A DNA stretch of 64,000 bases. Origin: Thermogutta sp039793925 (lineage in GTDB: Bacteria; Planctomycetota; Planctomycetia; Pirellulales; Thermoguttaceae). Both the position numbers and the translations under genes were made by a program. Every line of letters starts with the position of its first letter. The stretch's first letter is position 1. Positions 26,214 to 34,874 of this stretch are shown here, piece by piece. The DNA lies in the NCBI RefSeq assembly GCF_039793925.1, contig NZ_JBAMME010000376.1, forward strand, positions 1-64,000, given 5' to 3'. The notes below the pieces were generated by a model, which saw only the letters and a list, made by a program, of their open reading frames with translations, was not told the DNA's origin and ran no database searches.

Positions 26214-27248
26214 ATGCGTGATGCGTTGAAAACGACGGCTGTGATCTCCGTAATCGTCGCGATATCCCTCTTCGTGGGCGTCAGCGCGTGGGGGGATGTC
26301 GTACGAGTGGGCAGCGAGACGATTCGAGGAAGAATCACCCGCATGACGCAAACGGAGGTTGTGGTCGATCAGGGGACAACCCCTCGCACCATCAGTGTCA
26401 ATCAAATCCAAACAATTGAATGGGATGGAGAACCGGCACTTCTTAAGTCGGCGCGAGCGGCGTTCGAAGTTTCTCGCTATGAGGATGTGGTGAGCATCCT
26501 CGACAAAATCAAGGTCGATGAGTCCACACGGCCGGAGGTTCGCCAAGATATTGAATTTTATCGCGCAGCCGCCGCGGCACGTCTTGCCCTCGCAGGTTCG
26601 GGGTCGATCGACGATGCAGGTAAGCTGGTGGCGAACTTCACTATTAACTATCCAAACAATTACCATTACTGGGAGGCAATTCGATTGGTTGCTGAGTTGC
26701 TCCGCGCGAAGGGCAGTGTCGATAAGGCCGTTGAATACTATCAGTTGATTGCTCAGGCGCCCTGGCCGGAATACAAAGCGCAGGGAGGCGCCGCCATCGG
26801 CTGGGCCTATTTAGATGCTAAGAAGATAGATGAGGCCGAGAAAGCCTTTGATCAGGTAATATCCCTACAGATTTCCGGAGATGACACACCCAAGCTGCTT
26901 GCCATCATTGGCAAGGCGCGATGTCTGATCGCTAAAGGACAGACGGATCAGGCCATTTCCATGATTCAGGAAATCCTCAAGCGGCCGGATCTCGTTGAGA
27001 ACGCGGAGGTAATGGGCCGGGCTTACACAGCCCTGGGTCTTGCTTATCGACAAGCGGGGCAGATCAAGCAGGCGATCTTGGCATTCCTTCACGTGGATTT
27101 GATTTACTTCCGCGACGTACCTTCTCACATCGAGGCACTTCAAAATCTGGTGCAATTGTGGCCGCAAGTCCAGCATCCTGAACGGGCGGCTGAAGCAGCG
27201 CGAGTGCTGAAGGAACAATATGGGCGGGAAGTGGCCGTTACCAATTGA
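26214..27248 (+). CDS. Exported TPR protein, second of the ExbBD-linked operon
   Basis: 344 residues from the ATG at 26214, preceded by GAGGAG; an earlier in-frame start at 26190 has no ribosome-binding site. A signal peptide covers about 1-25 (TAVISVIVAISLFVGVSAWG). A small beta-rich block follows (VVRVGSETIRGRITRMTQ, then TISVNQIQTIEWDGEP), resembling SH3-like domains that precede TPRs in planctomycete exported proteins. The remaining 270 residues are TPR helices (AWAYLDAKKIDEAEKAFDQV-type units). It follows the 1028-residue TPR gene by 76 bp and precedes the ExbB gene by 254 bp. The function is likely structural or adaptor in the same envelope machine. Confidence 0.8.
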   Translation: MRDALKTTAVISVIVAISLFVGVSAWGDVVRVGSETIRGRITRMTQTEVVVDQGTTPRTISVNQIQTIEWDGEPALLKSARAAFEVSRYEDVVSILDKIKVDESTRPEVRQDIEFYRAAAAARLALAGSGSIDDAGKLVANFTINYPNNYHYWEAIRLVAELLRAKGSVDKAVEYYQLIAQAPWPEYKAQGGAAIGWAYLDAKKIDEAEKAFDQVISLQISGDDTPKLLAIIGKARCLIAKGQTDQAISMIQEILKRPDLVENAEVMGRAYTALGLAYRQAGQIKQAILAFLHVDLIYFRDVPSHIEALQNLVQLWPQVQHPERAAEAARVLKEQYGREVAVTN

Positions 27249-27502
27249 CCAACCGTTGCCCGGGGCCGATCTTGGGATGGCCTTCCCGGATTCTGGAATA
27301 CGGGAGCCATGTTTACTCTCCAAATCGAGGTTGTGTAAACTAAAGCAATAACCGCGATGATGGGAAAGGCAAGCGGAGAAAATGGTTTTGCATGCTCTCA
27401 CCCGTGTCGCGGTTGTTTTACTCAAAGAGGTTCCGGAACAGAGGTGTTCGGAGGCGTTTGATCGAGGGTGCCGGGTCTGTTAGACCAATAACGGAGGTTT
27501 TC

Positions 27503-28345
27503 ATGCGACAGGGTTTCTTTTCGACGTGGACCGGGGCGATTGTGGCGACACTTGCCGGTCTGACGGTGTTTTTAGGGGTGGTGCCGCACCTCCCCAGGTT
27601 TGTGGAGCGGATCGCCGCAGCCGAGGAAGCTGCACCGGCAGATGATCAGTTGCCTGAGGCCGCTCCAGCAGGCCAGGGTGCGGCCGTTCCAGAGACTGAG
27701 GCAAGACCCCAGGAAAAATCCGTGCTGCGATGGTTTTTCGAGTCCCTCGGCTGGACGTACACGCTGGCTTTTTTGACGATTTCATTCTCGTTCGTGGCCC
27801 TTTTGGTCATGAACCTGGTGTCGTGCCGCCGGGAGGCCGTAATGCCGTCCGCACTGATTGACGGTTTCGAAACGCTTTTCAATGAGAAAAAATTTCAGGA
27901 GGCCTATGAGCTGGCGAAAAACGATGATTCGTTCCTCGGACAGGTACTCTCCGCAGGACTCGCCAAGCTCTCGGCAGGTTATTCCCAGGCTATTGAGGCT
28001 ATGCAGGAAGTTGGTGAAGAGCAGGCGATGCGAATGGAGCACCGATTAAGCTACATCGGTCTGATTGGCACGATCAGTCCGATGGTGGGCCTCCTGGGAA
28101 CCGTGGATGGTATGGTGCGATCGTTCAGTGTCATCGCCAACAGCACGACGACACCAAAGCCGTCCGAACTAGCGCGCGGTATTTCCACAGCGTTAATCAC
28201 CACGCTGGTGGGTTTGATCATCGCTATTCCCGCTGTCATCGTCTACGGTTTCTTGAGAAACCGTATTGCCCGTCTGGTCCTGGAAGTAGGGATTGTGAGC
28301 GAAGGTCTGATGTCCCGATTCTCGACCGCCGCACCGCGCAAGTAA
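27503..28345 (+). CDS. MotA/TolQ/ExbB-family proton channel
   Basis: 280 residues from the ATG at 27503 with ACGGAGG upstream; the frame runs back to 27392 without support. A signal or anchor helix (about 8-28) is followed by an Ala/Pro/Glu-rich periplasmic stretch of about 50 residues, then the usual three-helix ExbB core. Helix 1 is YTLAFLTISFSFVALLVMNL, followed by a cytoplasmic loop with FETLFNEKKFQEAYELA, and the family block LSYIGLIGTISPMVGLLGTV, then ARGISTALITTLVGLIIAIP. These proteins form a pentameric ring that passes protons and rotates around an ExbD/TolR dimer. Two ExbD genes follow immediately. Confidence 0.88.
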   Translation: MRQGFFSTWTGAIVATLAGLTVFLGVVPHLPRFVERIAAAEEAAPADDQLPEAAPAGQGAAVPETEARPQEKSVLRWFFESLGWTYTLAFLTISFSFVALLVMNLVSCRREAVMPSALIDGFETLFNEKKFQEAYELAKNDDSFLGQVLSAGLAKLSAGYSQAIEAMQEVGEEQAMRMEHRLSYIGLIGTISPMVGLLGTVDGMVRSFSVIANSTTTPKPSELARGISTALITTLVGLIIAIPAVIVYGFLRNRIARLVLEVGIVSEGLMSRFSTAAPRK

Positions 28346-28427
28346 TAACGCATTTTTGATGCGGAAGATCGGTTGACAACCTGATACAGCCGCGGTGGAG
28401 GGCGGGCTTTAAACGGAGCTGGTGCTC

Positions 28428-28868
28428 ATGCGATACAAGAGAGGTCGCCAAATTCCAGACGCCGAAGGCGATATGACGCCGATGATTGATATGACGTTTC
28501 AGTTGATCGCCTTCTTCATGATTCTGATCAATTTTTCTGAGGGCGACCAGAATCAGTTAATTCGGCTTCCCGCCAGCGAGTTGGCCAAACCGCCCGATAC
28601 CGCCCCTGCCTGGCCCATCACTCTTCAGATGACCGCCCGCGGAACCGTTTTCTACGGGGTAGACGAGTTCACACTGGACAACCTCCGGCCTGTTCTGGAT
28701 GTGGAAAAGGAGCTGATATCCCGCCGCGGCGGCGACTTCCGCAACACCACGATCATCATTCGGGCGGATCGCTACGCCAAGACGGGGCGTGTTCAGGAGT
28801 TAATCCGGCTGTGTCAGAGTGTGGGGTTTGAAAAATTCACCCTCCGGGCAAAGCAGGAGAGTCCATAG
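28428..28868 (+). CDS. ExbD/TolR-family biopolymer transport protein (first copy)
   Basis: 146 residues; ATG at 28428 with ACGGAG. A short cytoplasmic N-terminus (RYKRGRQIPDAEGD) leads into the single membrane helix, which begins DMTPMIDMTFQLIAFFMIL. D21 is the proton-carrying aspartate of the family. The periplasmic domain follows, with an RADRYAKTGRVQELIRLCQ block typical of ExbD/TolR. It lies 82 bp after the ExbB gene and is separated from the second ExbD by only one base after its stop codon, so the three are co-transcribed and probably translationally coupled. Confidence 0.87.
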   Translation: MRYKRGRQIPDAEGDMTPMIDMTFQLIAFFMILINFSEGDQNQLIRLPASELAKPPDTAPAWPITLQMTARGTVFYGVDEFTLDNLRPVLDVEKELISRRGGDFRNTTIIIRADRYAKTGRVQELIRLCQSVGFEKFTLRAKQESP

Positions 28869-28869
28869 C

Positions 28870-29364
28870 ATGAAATTTCGTGGATCCGGCAAACATACCG
28901 GGGGAAAAGTTGAGTTGATGATGACGCCGATGATCGACGTCGTCTTTCAGCTTCTGACGTTCTTTATCATGACATTCAAGATCACCGCCCCCGAAGGAGA
29001 CTTCTTCATCAAAATGCCGCAGGCCGCACCCAGCGCCGGGGTGCCGTCGGATGTGCAGTTGCCGCCAATCAAGGTCCGCATGACCGCGGGGGCGGGGGGC
29101 GAACTCGCCGGGCTATTTCTCGCAGAACGGCGACTCTCGAGTTTTGCCGAGTTGCGTGATCAGGTCCGCGCACTGGTCGGCGACGCTTCCGGACCTGGGG
29201 GAGCGAGCGATGCCGAGGTGGAGCTCGATTGCGACTATGACCTCCGTTATGAGTATGTGATTCGAGCCATCACTGCGGTGTCGGGCTACATCGGCCCGGA
29301 TGGTCAAATCGTCCGGATGGTTGAGAAAATCAAGTTTGCTCCGCCTCACAAAGAAGGATCGTGA
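28870..29364 (+). CDS. ExbD/TolR-family biopolymer transport protein (second copy)
   Basis: 164 residues from the ATG at 28870, overlapped by the ribosome-binding site CAGGAGAG that lies within the end of the first ExbD gene. The membrane helix is MMTPMIDVVFQLLTFFIM with the conserved aspartate at D23. The periplasmic domain is longer than in the first copy and contains a Gly/Ala-rich insert (GDASGPGGASDAEVELDC). Two different ExbD proteins per ExbB suggest a heterodimer inside the channel. It is the last gene of the operon; a hairpin without a T-run lies 23 bp downstream. Confidence 0.87.
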   Translation: MKFRGSGKHTGGKVELMMTPMIDVVFQLLTFFIMTFKITAPEGDFFIKMPQAAPSAGVPSDVQLPPIKVRMTAGAGGELAGLFLAERRLSSFAELRDQVRALVGDASGPGGASDAEVELDCDYDLRYEYVIRAITAVSGYIGPDGQIVRMVEKIKFAPPHKEGS

Positions 29365-29386
29365 ATCGCGGTGGGCGTTCCGGCAC

Positions 29387-29411
29387 CAACCGCTTGTCCC
29401 CTGAGCGGTTG
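29387..29411 (+). terminator. Possible transcript-end hairpin after exbD
   Basis: CAACCGCT (29387-29394) pairs perfectly with AGCGGTTG (29404-29411) over 8 bp with a 9-base loop. There is no T-run on either side, so it is not a standard intrinsic terminator. It sits between the convergent exbD and xerD genes and could protect or end either transcript. Confidence 0.35.
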
Positions 29412-29573
29412 TCGAGAAGCTGTCCTCCTATTCAACTGCCTGGCCGTTTCCATTAGCCGGTTTTTGCCCCAGCTTGCAAAGTCTTACTCCGCCACTTGTT
29501 TGCCGGTCGGTGACTTACTGTTGTCTCAGGTTCTTTTCGGGACGACGCCCGCCGTCCGCTACGCACCGCTCAA

Positions 29574-30512
29574 TCAACCCCGCGGATGGAAGCGTTTGTG
29601 AATTGCCTTCAAGCGTGTGTAATCGACGTGGGTGTAAATCTGCGTGGTAGCAATCGAGGCGTGTCCGAGCATTTCCTGAACGACACGGAGATCAGCGCCC
29701 CCGGCAAGGAGGTGTGTGGCAAAACTGTGTCGGAGCGTGTGCGGGCTAATATCCGGTGGCAAACCTGCTCGCAGGGCGTAGAACTTTAAAAGTTCCCAAA
29801 TACGCTCCCGGCGAAGCCGCTTTCCTCGGTAGGACACAAAGGCCCAGGGGGGCGTAGGCAGGATGTTTCTAACCAGCAGGGGGCGCTCTCGCGTGAGATA
29901 ATCTTGGAAAGCTTCGATCGCGCGCTTTCCCAGCGGCACCACCCGCTCTTTACTGCCTTTTCCACGACAGACGCAGTATCTGTCGGCCAGATGCACGTCC
30001 TCCAGCTTGAGCTGGGCGACTTCACTCACACGGCAACCCGTCGCATAAAGAAACTCCAGGATAGCTCGATTGCGTAGATAGCACCTATCGTACGGTCGGG
30101 GGCTGGCCAGCAGCGCGTCGACCTGTTGAGGTGAAAGCACGCTAGGCACCCTTTCCCACACTTGAGGACTGTTGAGCAATTCAGCGTGGTTAAGCTTGAG
30201 GATGCCTTCCAGTTGCAAATAGCGGAAGAAAAGACGCAGCGAAACGAGATGCCGAGCGAGGGAGGTCGAGGCCAAACCCCGGTCGTGCAGCCAGCCCACA
30301 TACTCGGAGAGTTCCTGAATGCCGAGCGAAGAAATACTCCTCCCACCCAGCCATTCCGTGAACCGGCGAATATCCCGGGTGTATGCCTTTACGGTATTGT
30401 CTGCGAGGTGACATTCAGCCGACAGGTAGTGAGCAAAGGCCTCCTGCCAGGTTGAAGTGACACGCTGGCAGTCGGGACGCTGGGGAGTCAGCTTTCTCCG
30501 TGCGGGACTCAT
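29574..30512 (-). CDS. xerD: Tyrosine recombinase XerD-like
   Basis: 312 residues from the ATG at 30512, a normal XerD length. An N-terminal SAM-like DNA-binding domain (AFAHYLSAECHLADNTVKAY) is followed by the catalytic domain. The active-site residues are Arg in ATGCRVSEV, Lys in GKGSKERVVP, the HxxR pair in HTLRHSFATHL, His in EMLGHASIATTQ, and the nucleophile Tyr in QIYTHV, in the correct order. XerC/XerD resolve chromosome dimers at dif. A longer frame starts with a GTG at 30695 that overlaps the upstream stop codon as GTGA; this would add 61 Pro/Ser-rich residues that do not look like part of the family, although the overlap could mean coupled translation. Confidence 0.9.
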   Translation of the reverse strand: MSPARRKLTPQRPDCQRVTSTWQEAFAHYLSAECHLADNTVKAYTRDIRRFTEWLGGRSISSLGIQELSEYVGWLHDRGLASTSLARHLVSLRLFFRYLQLEGILKLNHAELLNSPQVWERVPSVLSPQQVDALLASPRPYDRCYLRNRAILEFLYATGCRVSEVAQLKLEDVHLADRYCVCRGKGSKERVVPLGKRAIEAFQDYLTRERPLLVRNILPTPPWAFVSYRGKRLRRERIWELLKFYALRAGLPPDISPHTLRHSFATHLLAGGADLRVVQEMLGHASIATTQIYTHVDYTRLKAIHKRFHPRG

Positions 30513-30691
30513 GGGCGAAAGGTAAGGATCGCGCGAGCGGCAAATGAACAATGGCGGAAGAAAGTGCCCTGTCGGGAATTTCGGCAAATTGAGCGGATGA
30601 ATCTCGCCAGTATTAGACTCCTCGGTAGGACTGATAGGTCCGCTATTTTCTGTACAATTGGCGGAACCCGCAGTTGCGTTCTCGACGCGGG

Positions 30692-31387
30692 TCACACATA
30701 GCAGCCTTCGTCCATGCCCAGATACATCTTCAACTCTTCGAAACGCCTGGCGTAGTAGTCGGTGGACGAATGAACGTGTTCCGCTTCTGTGATGAATCGG
30801 ATCTGTTCGTCGTTGGGGATTCCGTGTCCTTTGAGGATCCGTTCAAACGCGCGGAGATCTGATCCGTAGCAGATAAGGAGTTTGTGCTCGTCGAACTGCA
30901 CTTCCAGGGGAATATCCGGATTGAGAACCGCGACGCCGGTGCAACCATCGTTGAGCAGGAGGTCTTCGAATTCCCAGAGAACGCTCTTCAGGACCGGCAT
31001 GTCGATATCTTCACGATAAAGGTCGTGATGGCCTGGGCGATCCCGATTGTGGCTCGTTTCAAGGACGACGTCCACCTCCTCTCCCAGTGGGTCGAGGAGC
31101 TCCATGAACGTATCGAAAAGCCGTTCCTTCGATACAGAGGCCATGAGGACAGGAATCACGGTTTTGCCGTTGTCGCTGCGGTAAATATCGTGACGATACC
31201 CCTCGCGGGGAACGACCTGGAGATCGTAGGAAGGGCGAATCGCATCGGTCAGGGTGAAGTTACCGTATTTGGCGATGCGGAGATGGGCTTCCAGCTCCTC
31301 CTCGCTCAAATGCTCGAAGCTGCTGCGGAGTTGTGCCTGAGAGCCTTCGCGTAATACGTTTCTGATGAATTTTTTAAGAAAGCCCAT
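30692..31387 (-). CDS. Conserved-looking cytoplasmic protein of unknown function
   Basis: 231 residues from the ATG at 31387 (GAGGGTG upstream); the frame begins at 31558 but the extra part has no support. It opens MGFLKKFIRNVLREG and consists of alternating helices and strands, with VPREGYRHDIYRS, PVLMASVSKERLFDTFMELL, DPLGEEVDVVLETSHNRD and KLLICYGSDLRAFERILKGH blocks. No signal peptide or membrane helix is seen. It ends with a cysteine near the C-terminus (GCYV). No family is recognised. Its stop codon overlaps a possible GTG start of the xerD frame, so it may be in an operon with xerD. Composition is like its neighbours, with no sign of recent transfer. Confidence 0.7.
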   Translation of the reverse strand: MGFLKKFIRNVLREGSQAQLRSSFEHLSEEELEAHLRIAKYGNFTLTDAIRPSYDLQVVPREGYRHDIYRSDNGKTVIPVLMASVSKERLFDTFMELLDPLGEEVDVVLETSHNRDRPGHHDLYREDIDMPVLKSVLWEFEDLLLNDGCTGVAVLNPDIPLEVQFDEHKLLICYGSDLRAFERILKGHGIPNDEQIRFITEAEHVHSSTDYYARRFEELKMYLGMDEGCYV

Positions 31388-31982
31388 CGCTGCGTTGCAC
31401 CCTCGTATTTCCGGAAAATCTTGCACAATCTGCTGTCGCTGAAGTCGTAGGTCTCCAACTGAACTCCGGGAATACCGGCACGGCTCCTGGTCGTCTGTGG
31501 TGGGATTCCTGTTCCCCCGCTTTAAACCTAGTACATTTTTGGCGGAACCAGATGGCATTCCCTCCCAATCCTAACGTCTTTTTTGTTGCGAACCCCTATA
31601 ATCCGCCCTTCGTTTCACTCCGCGAATCATCGCGGTGAAAAGCCTGACGGAATCCCAACCACTAAGCTATGGCGCTCACCGCTATCGCCACTTGCCTGGG
31701 TGTGATTCCGTGACGAGTTCTCTAGTGGAACTCTAGCATTAAAATTGATAGCGTGCGGCCATGAGATGGCATTCCCTGTCTCGTTTCGCAGGCGGGTGGT
31801 ACCCAGCGTAGCGTAGGCAAAAGGTTGGTAACGTGAAAAGTCCACATTGAATGGCTAAAGAGAACTGAACAAGCCAATTCTGCACAAGCGGGCGGACAAC
31901 AGCGTTTCGGCCTTTCCCTCTCAAAACATTCGAGGAAACAGGCTCTAGCGAACTTGGGGAAGCGGTTTCGCGGGGATTTTTC
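31388..31982. other. Long divergent intergenic region
   Basis: 595 bp between the unknown gene (minus) and the transglutaminase-like gene (plus). No credible gene. It contains a TATAAT at 31597-31602 without a matching -35 and a strong hairpin at 31613-31640. The region is long enough to hold a small RNA or a long leader. Confidence 0.4.
31613..31640. repeat. Strong intergenic hairpin
   Basis: TTTCAC (31613-31618) pairs with GTGAAA (31635-31640), and after a 2-base bulge CGCGA (31621-31625) pairs with TCGCG (31630-31634), giving 11 paired positions and a 4-base loop. TATAAT lies 11 bp upstream on the plus strand. It could be the start of a small RNA or the 5' leader of the gene at 31983, but the promoter lacks a -35 element. 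Confidence 0.45.
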
Positions 31983-33593
31983 ATGCGTCATCGTTTTGTA
32001 GGATTCGCAAAGACCACGGTGCTGGTTATCATCGAGAAGTGGTCCAGTTTTCTCATGGACAAACCCGGACTCTGGGGTTTGTTCATGATCATTTGCTTGT
32101 TGGCGGGAACAATCCCCGTTGGATGTGGGCGCCAGGCCAGCCCATCGGTACCGACATCCACAGCCAACCCGGGCTCGACAAACTGGGAACCTTTTCGTCA
32201 GGTTCGCGAGTTTTGGTATCTGCAGTCTCTTCTCGGTGAGAATGTGGGCTATGAGCGAATATCCGTGCGGTCGGTGGGCAACTCATCATCTGCGTGTCGC
32301 GAAGTGGAGGGAGAAGTGGTACTCCGTGTGAAGCGGATGGGAACTCCGGTTTCAGTGGTCACGCGGTACCGATCTGTGGAAACATGTGAAGGTCGTCCTC
32401 GCGAGTTCACGGTGACAGTTGAACAGGGTAGAGCGCTGGCCGAGTACCGTGGTCGAGTCAGCGGCCTGCAGCTGGTGGTGGAAACGGTCGTAGCAGGAAG
32501 AACAGCTCGACAAACTTTCGATCTCCCCGAGGACTGCCGGGGCTTCCTGGGACTCCAGGATTGGCTCTGGGAAAAAAACATGCGGCCAGGCGAAGTGCGC
32601 GAATTTTCCTGCCTTATGCTCGGAGTGAACGGAGTGTGTCAGGCAAGAGCTCACGCCCGCGATTACGAGGCCGTCCAGGTTTCGGGACGTGAAACTCGAC
32701 TTCTCCGCATAGACATCCTCTACACGCTACCGGGCAATCAAAGGGTAGAACAAACCGTTTGGTCCGATTCGTCCGGTATGATCGTCAAACAGAGGATGAA
32801 CTCTCCTCCAGTTGAAGCTGTGCTTGTGCCGAAGGAACGCGCTTTGCAGACGGCATCGTCTTCTCTGGATCTCATCGAGGACATTCGCATTCCCGCTCGC
32901 GCACCGGGGGATTTAACAAAAGCACATCGCGCAACTTATCACATAAAGGGAAGTATCAAAGGACTTGCTGAACTTTTGGCGACCGGAGTCAATCAGCAGG
33001 TGCGGCGATTGGGCGACGATATTTTAGAGTTGACGGTAACAACTCGAGGCCCTGGCGGTAACTCGGGCACTTGTGGTGATCAGGCAACGCCTGAAGAACA
33101 GGAGCCCAGCTTATGGATTCAATCCGACGCATCCGAAATCCGGGCGATTGCCCAATCGATAGCCCACAGCGCCAAAGAACCTGCGAGTCTGGCCGTCGCA
33201 TTAGAACGTTATGTCTTCCACACTGTAAGACACCGGGATTACAATCAAGCGTTTCTGTCTGCACTGGACGTTCTTAAAACAAAAGAGGGTGATTGCACAG
33301 AACATGCCGTGTTGCTGGCCGCACTGGCTCGGGCCAGTAGTATTCCATCACGAGTGGCCGTGGGGCTCGTGTATCACCGTGACGCCTTTTATTACCACAT
33401 GTGGACAGAATTGCTAATTGACAGGTGTTGGATCGGTTTTGACGCAACCAGGGGGAACGGGGGCATTCATGCCGGCTACATCAAATTCGGTCATGATTCG
33501 CTTGCTGGGTCTGACGCCTTGGGTTCGTTCCTGCCGCTGACGAAACTTCTCGGTCAGATCAAAATTGAAATTGTCAAAGTAGAGGGCGATTGA
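31983..33593 (+). CDS. Transglutaminase-like (cysteine-protease fold) lipoprotein
   Basis: 536 residues from 31983; a start at 32055 would give a cleaner lipoprotein signal ending PVGC-G (Cys 48 of the long form). The C-terminal 130 residues contain the transglutaminase triad: Cys in KEGDCTEHAVLL, His in YYHMWTEL and Asp in WIGFDATRG. The central region is beta-rich without recognised domains. Such exported transglutaminase-core proteins in bacteria are usually peptidases or peptide-modifying enzymes and are often found in planctomycetes. It is an isolated gene between non-coding spacers; its substrate is unknown. Confidence 0.85.
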   Translation: MRHRFVGFAKTTVLVIIEKWSSFLMDKPGLWGLFMIICLLAGTIPVGCGRQASPSVPTSTANPGSTNWEPFRQVREFWYLQSLLGENVGYERISVRSVGNSSSACREVEGEVVLRVKRMGTPVSVVTRYRSVETCEGRPREFTVTVEQGRALAEYRGRVSGLQLVVETVVAGRTARQTFDLPEDCRGFLGLQDWLWEKNMRPGEVREFSCLMLGVNGVCQARAHARDYEAVQVSGRETRLLRIDILYTLPGNQRVEQTVWSDSSGMIVKQRMNSPPVEAVLVPKERALQTASSSLDLIEDIRIPARAPGDLTKAHRATYHIKGSIKGLAELLATGVNQQVRRLGDDILELTVTTRGPGGNSGTCGDQATPEEQEPSLWIQSDASEIRAIAQSIAHSAKEPASLAVALERYVFHTVRHRDYNQAFLSALDVLKTKEGDCTEHAVLLAALARASSIPSRVAVGLVYHRDAFYYHMWTELLIDRCWIGFDATRGNGGIHAGYIKFGHDSLAGSDALGSFLPLTKLLGQIKIEIVKVEGD

Positions 33594-33816
33594 TGGCTTG
33601 GTCTTATCGGGGCTCGGGTTCGCTGTACTTGGAGCGGCCGTATTTGATGCAGGCCAAAACGGCTTAGCTGATTCACGCTTGCGGCGTTATTTTGAGTCAG
33701 TTTCATAGTACTGCGTGATCGAAGGGATTCAAGACTCTAAAAAGGTTGGTTCCACGTGTAGGAATGGAAGCGGATGTTCTGCCAAGCTCTTTGTCCCATG
33801 TAGGAGCGATACGTTG

Positions 33817-34392
33817 ATGGGAGCCAAAATCTATACACGTTCAGGAGATTCCGGCGAGACCGGTCTTTATCGTGGTCCCCGCGTAGGAAAGGATTGTTTG
33901 CGGATCGAGACCTGCGGGACCATTGACGAGCTCAATTGTGCGATCGGACTGATCCGGGCAGAGAAGCTTCCTCCGCGTGCCGAAGCCCTGCTGGCCAAGA
34001 TCCAGAATCGACTTTTCGAACTGGGAGCCGAAGTGGCCACCCCCGATCCCCAGCGGCAGGGCACACAATACATTAAGGCGGAATATGTGCGGGAGCTTGA
34101 GGAAGCCATCGATCAACTCGACCAGGAGTTGCCGCCCCTCGATCGGTTTATCTTGCCCGGGGGGGAACGTGCTGGAGCCTTGACGCATTTTGCCCGGGCC
34201 GTGTGTCGACGAGCCGAGCGGCGTTTGGTGGCCCTCGTGCGGGAGGGACTTGAACTGGGCACGCCCCTTTCACCGGTCGTTCTGGCGTTCATCAATCGTC
34301 TCAGTGATTTTCTTTTCGTGCTTGCCCGCTGGCTCAATCACCAGGCAGGAGTGGTAGAACACCCTTGGGAGCCACCCCCGCGAAGGGGATAA
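33817..34392 (+). CDS. pduO: Cob(I)alamin adenosyltransferase, PduO type
   Basis: 191 residues from the ATG at 33817 (AGGAG upstream); the frame opens at 33715 without support. It starts MGAKIYTRSGDSGETGLY, the ATP-binding P-loop-like strand of PduO enzymes (TRxGDxGxT), and continues with GTIDELNCAIGLIRA, FILPGGERAGALTHFARAV and CRRAERRL, the helix carrying the ATP-contacting Arg/Glu residues. It transfers adenosyl from ATP to cob(I)alamin to make coenzyme B12. No B12 riboswitch signature was recognised in the 220 bp upstream. It is monocistronic. Confidence 0.92.
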   Translation: MGAKIYTRSGDSGETGLYRGPRVGKDCLRIETCGTIDELNCAIGLIRAEKLPPRAEALLAKIQNRLFELGAEVATPDPQRQGTQYIKAEYVRELEEAIDQLDQELPPLDRFILPGGERAGALTHFARAVCRRAERRLVALVREGLELGTPLSPVVLAFINRLSDFLFVLARWLNHQAGVVEHPWEPPPRRG

Positions 34393-34874
34393 CGGAGCCC
34401 GGCCTGCAATATCCTGATTCGAAGAGGGCGCGTGCCTAGAATATGAGCATTCTTTGCGTCAAACAAGCGCAGTAGTCTCCTGTGCAGCGGCTTCGACGGT
34501 ACGTTTGTCCGCTCCGTTCGAAGATATCCGGCTCCAAAATGTTACAGATCTAGGCGTATATGTTCCATTGACGCTCTCGCCTGAAAACAAAGTGGGCATG
34601 TATGCTTAGAAAGTAGGCAACCATGGGAGCGTGAATGTGGACTCTGCGGTGTTCAAGCTAGTGCAACCCACCTTCTTGCTCGCCCTCCTGGGCACTTCGC
34701 CCAAAGCGTAACATGCGCTAGGGCAATGAGATACGCAGGCTGCTCGCACACTCGGGAGCGCACCGGGGCAAACCGGCTGGCATTTTTCGGCGAATGGGTA
34801 CAAGGCTTGCAAGCTCCCCGTCGAGGAAAACGGTGTGCTGCATTTCGAGCTCAGCAGGAAAGGTGATCGGGGTG
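34393..34874. other. Intergenic region upstream of amtB
   Basis: 482 bp without a credible gene. It should contain the promoter of the amtB-glnK-glnD set. No clear sigma-54 -24/-12 site (TGGCAC-N5-TTGC) was found by eye. TGGGC-5-GCCCA near 34689-34703 is a small hairpin of unknown role. Confidence 0.4.

Noticed and set aside
31588..31690. tRNA-like stretch on the minus strand (TAGCTTAGTGG, a TTTTCAC block and GGGGTTCGCAA)
   Set aside because: The acceptor ends do not pair, the anticodon arm is mismatched and the T-arm lacks its stem, so no cloverleaf forms; the region is better described as a simple hairpin.
33594..33816. Cobalamin riboswitch upstream of the adenosyltransferase
   Set aside because: No B12-box or other conserved cobalamin aptamer element was recognised.
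34393..34874. Sigma-54 promoter before amtB
   Set aside because: No TGGCAC-N5-TTGC match; the nearest candidate (TGGCATTTTTCGGC) has the wrong -12 element.
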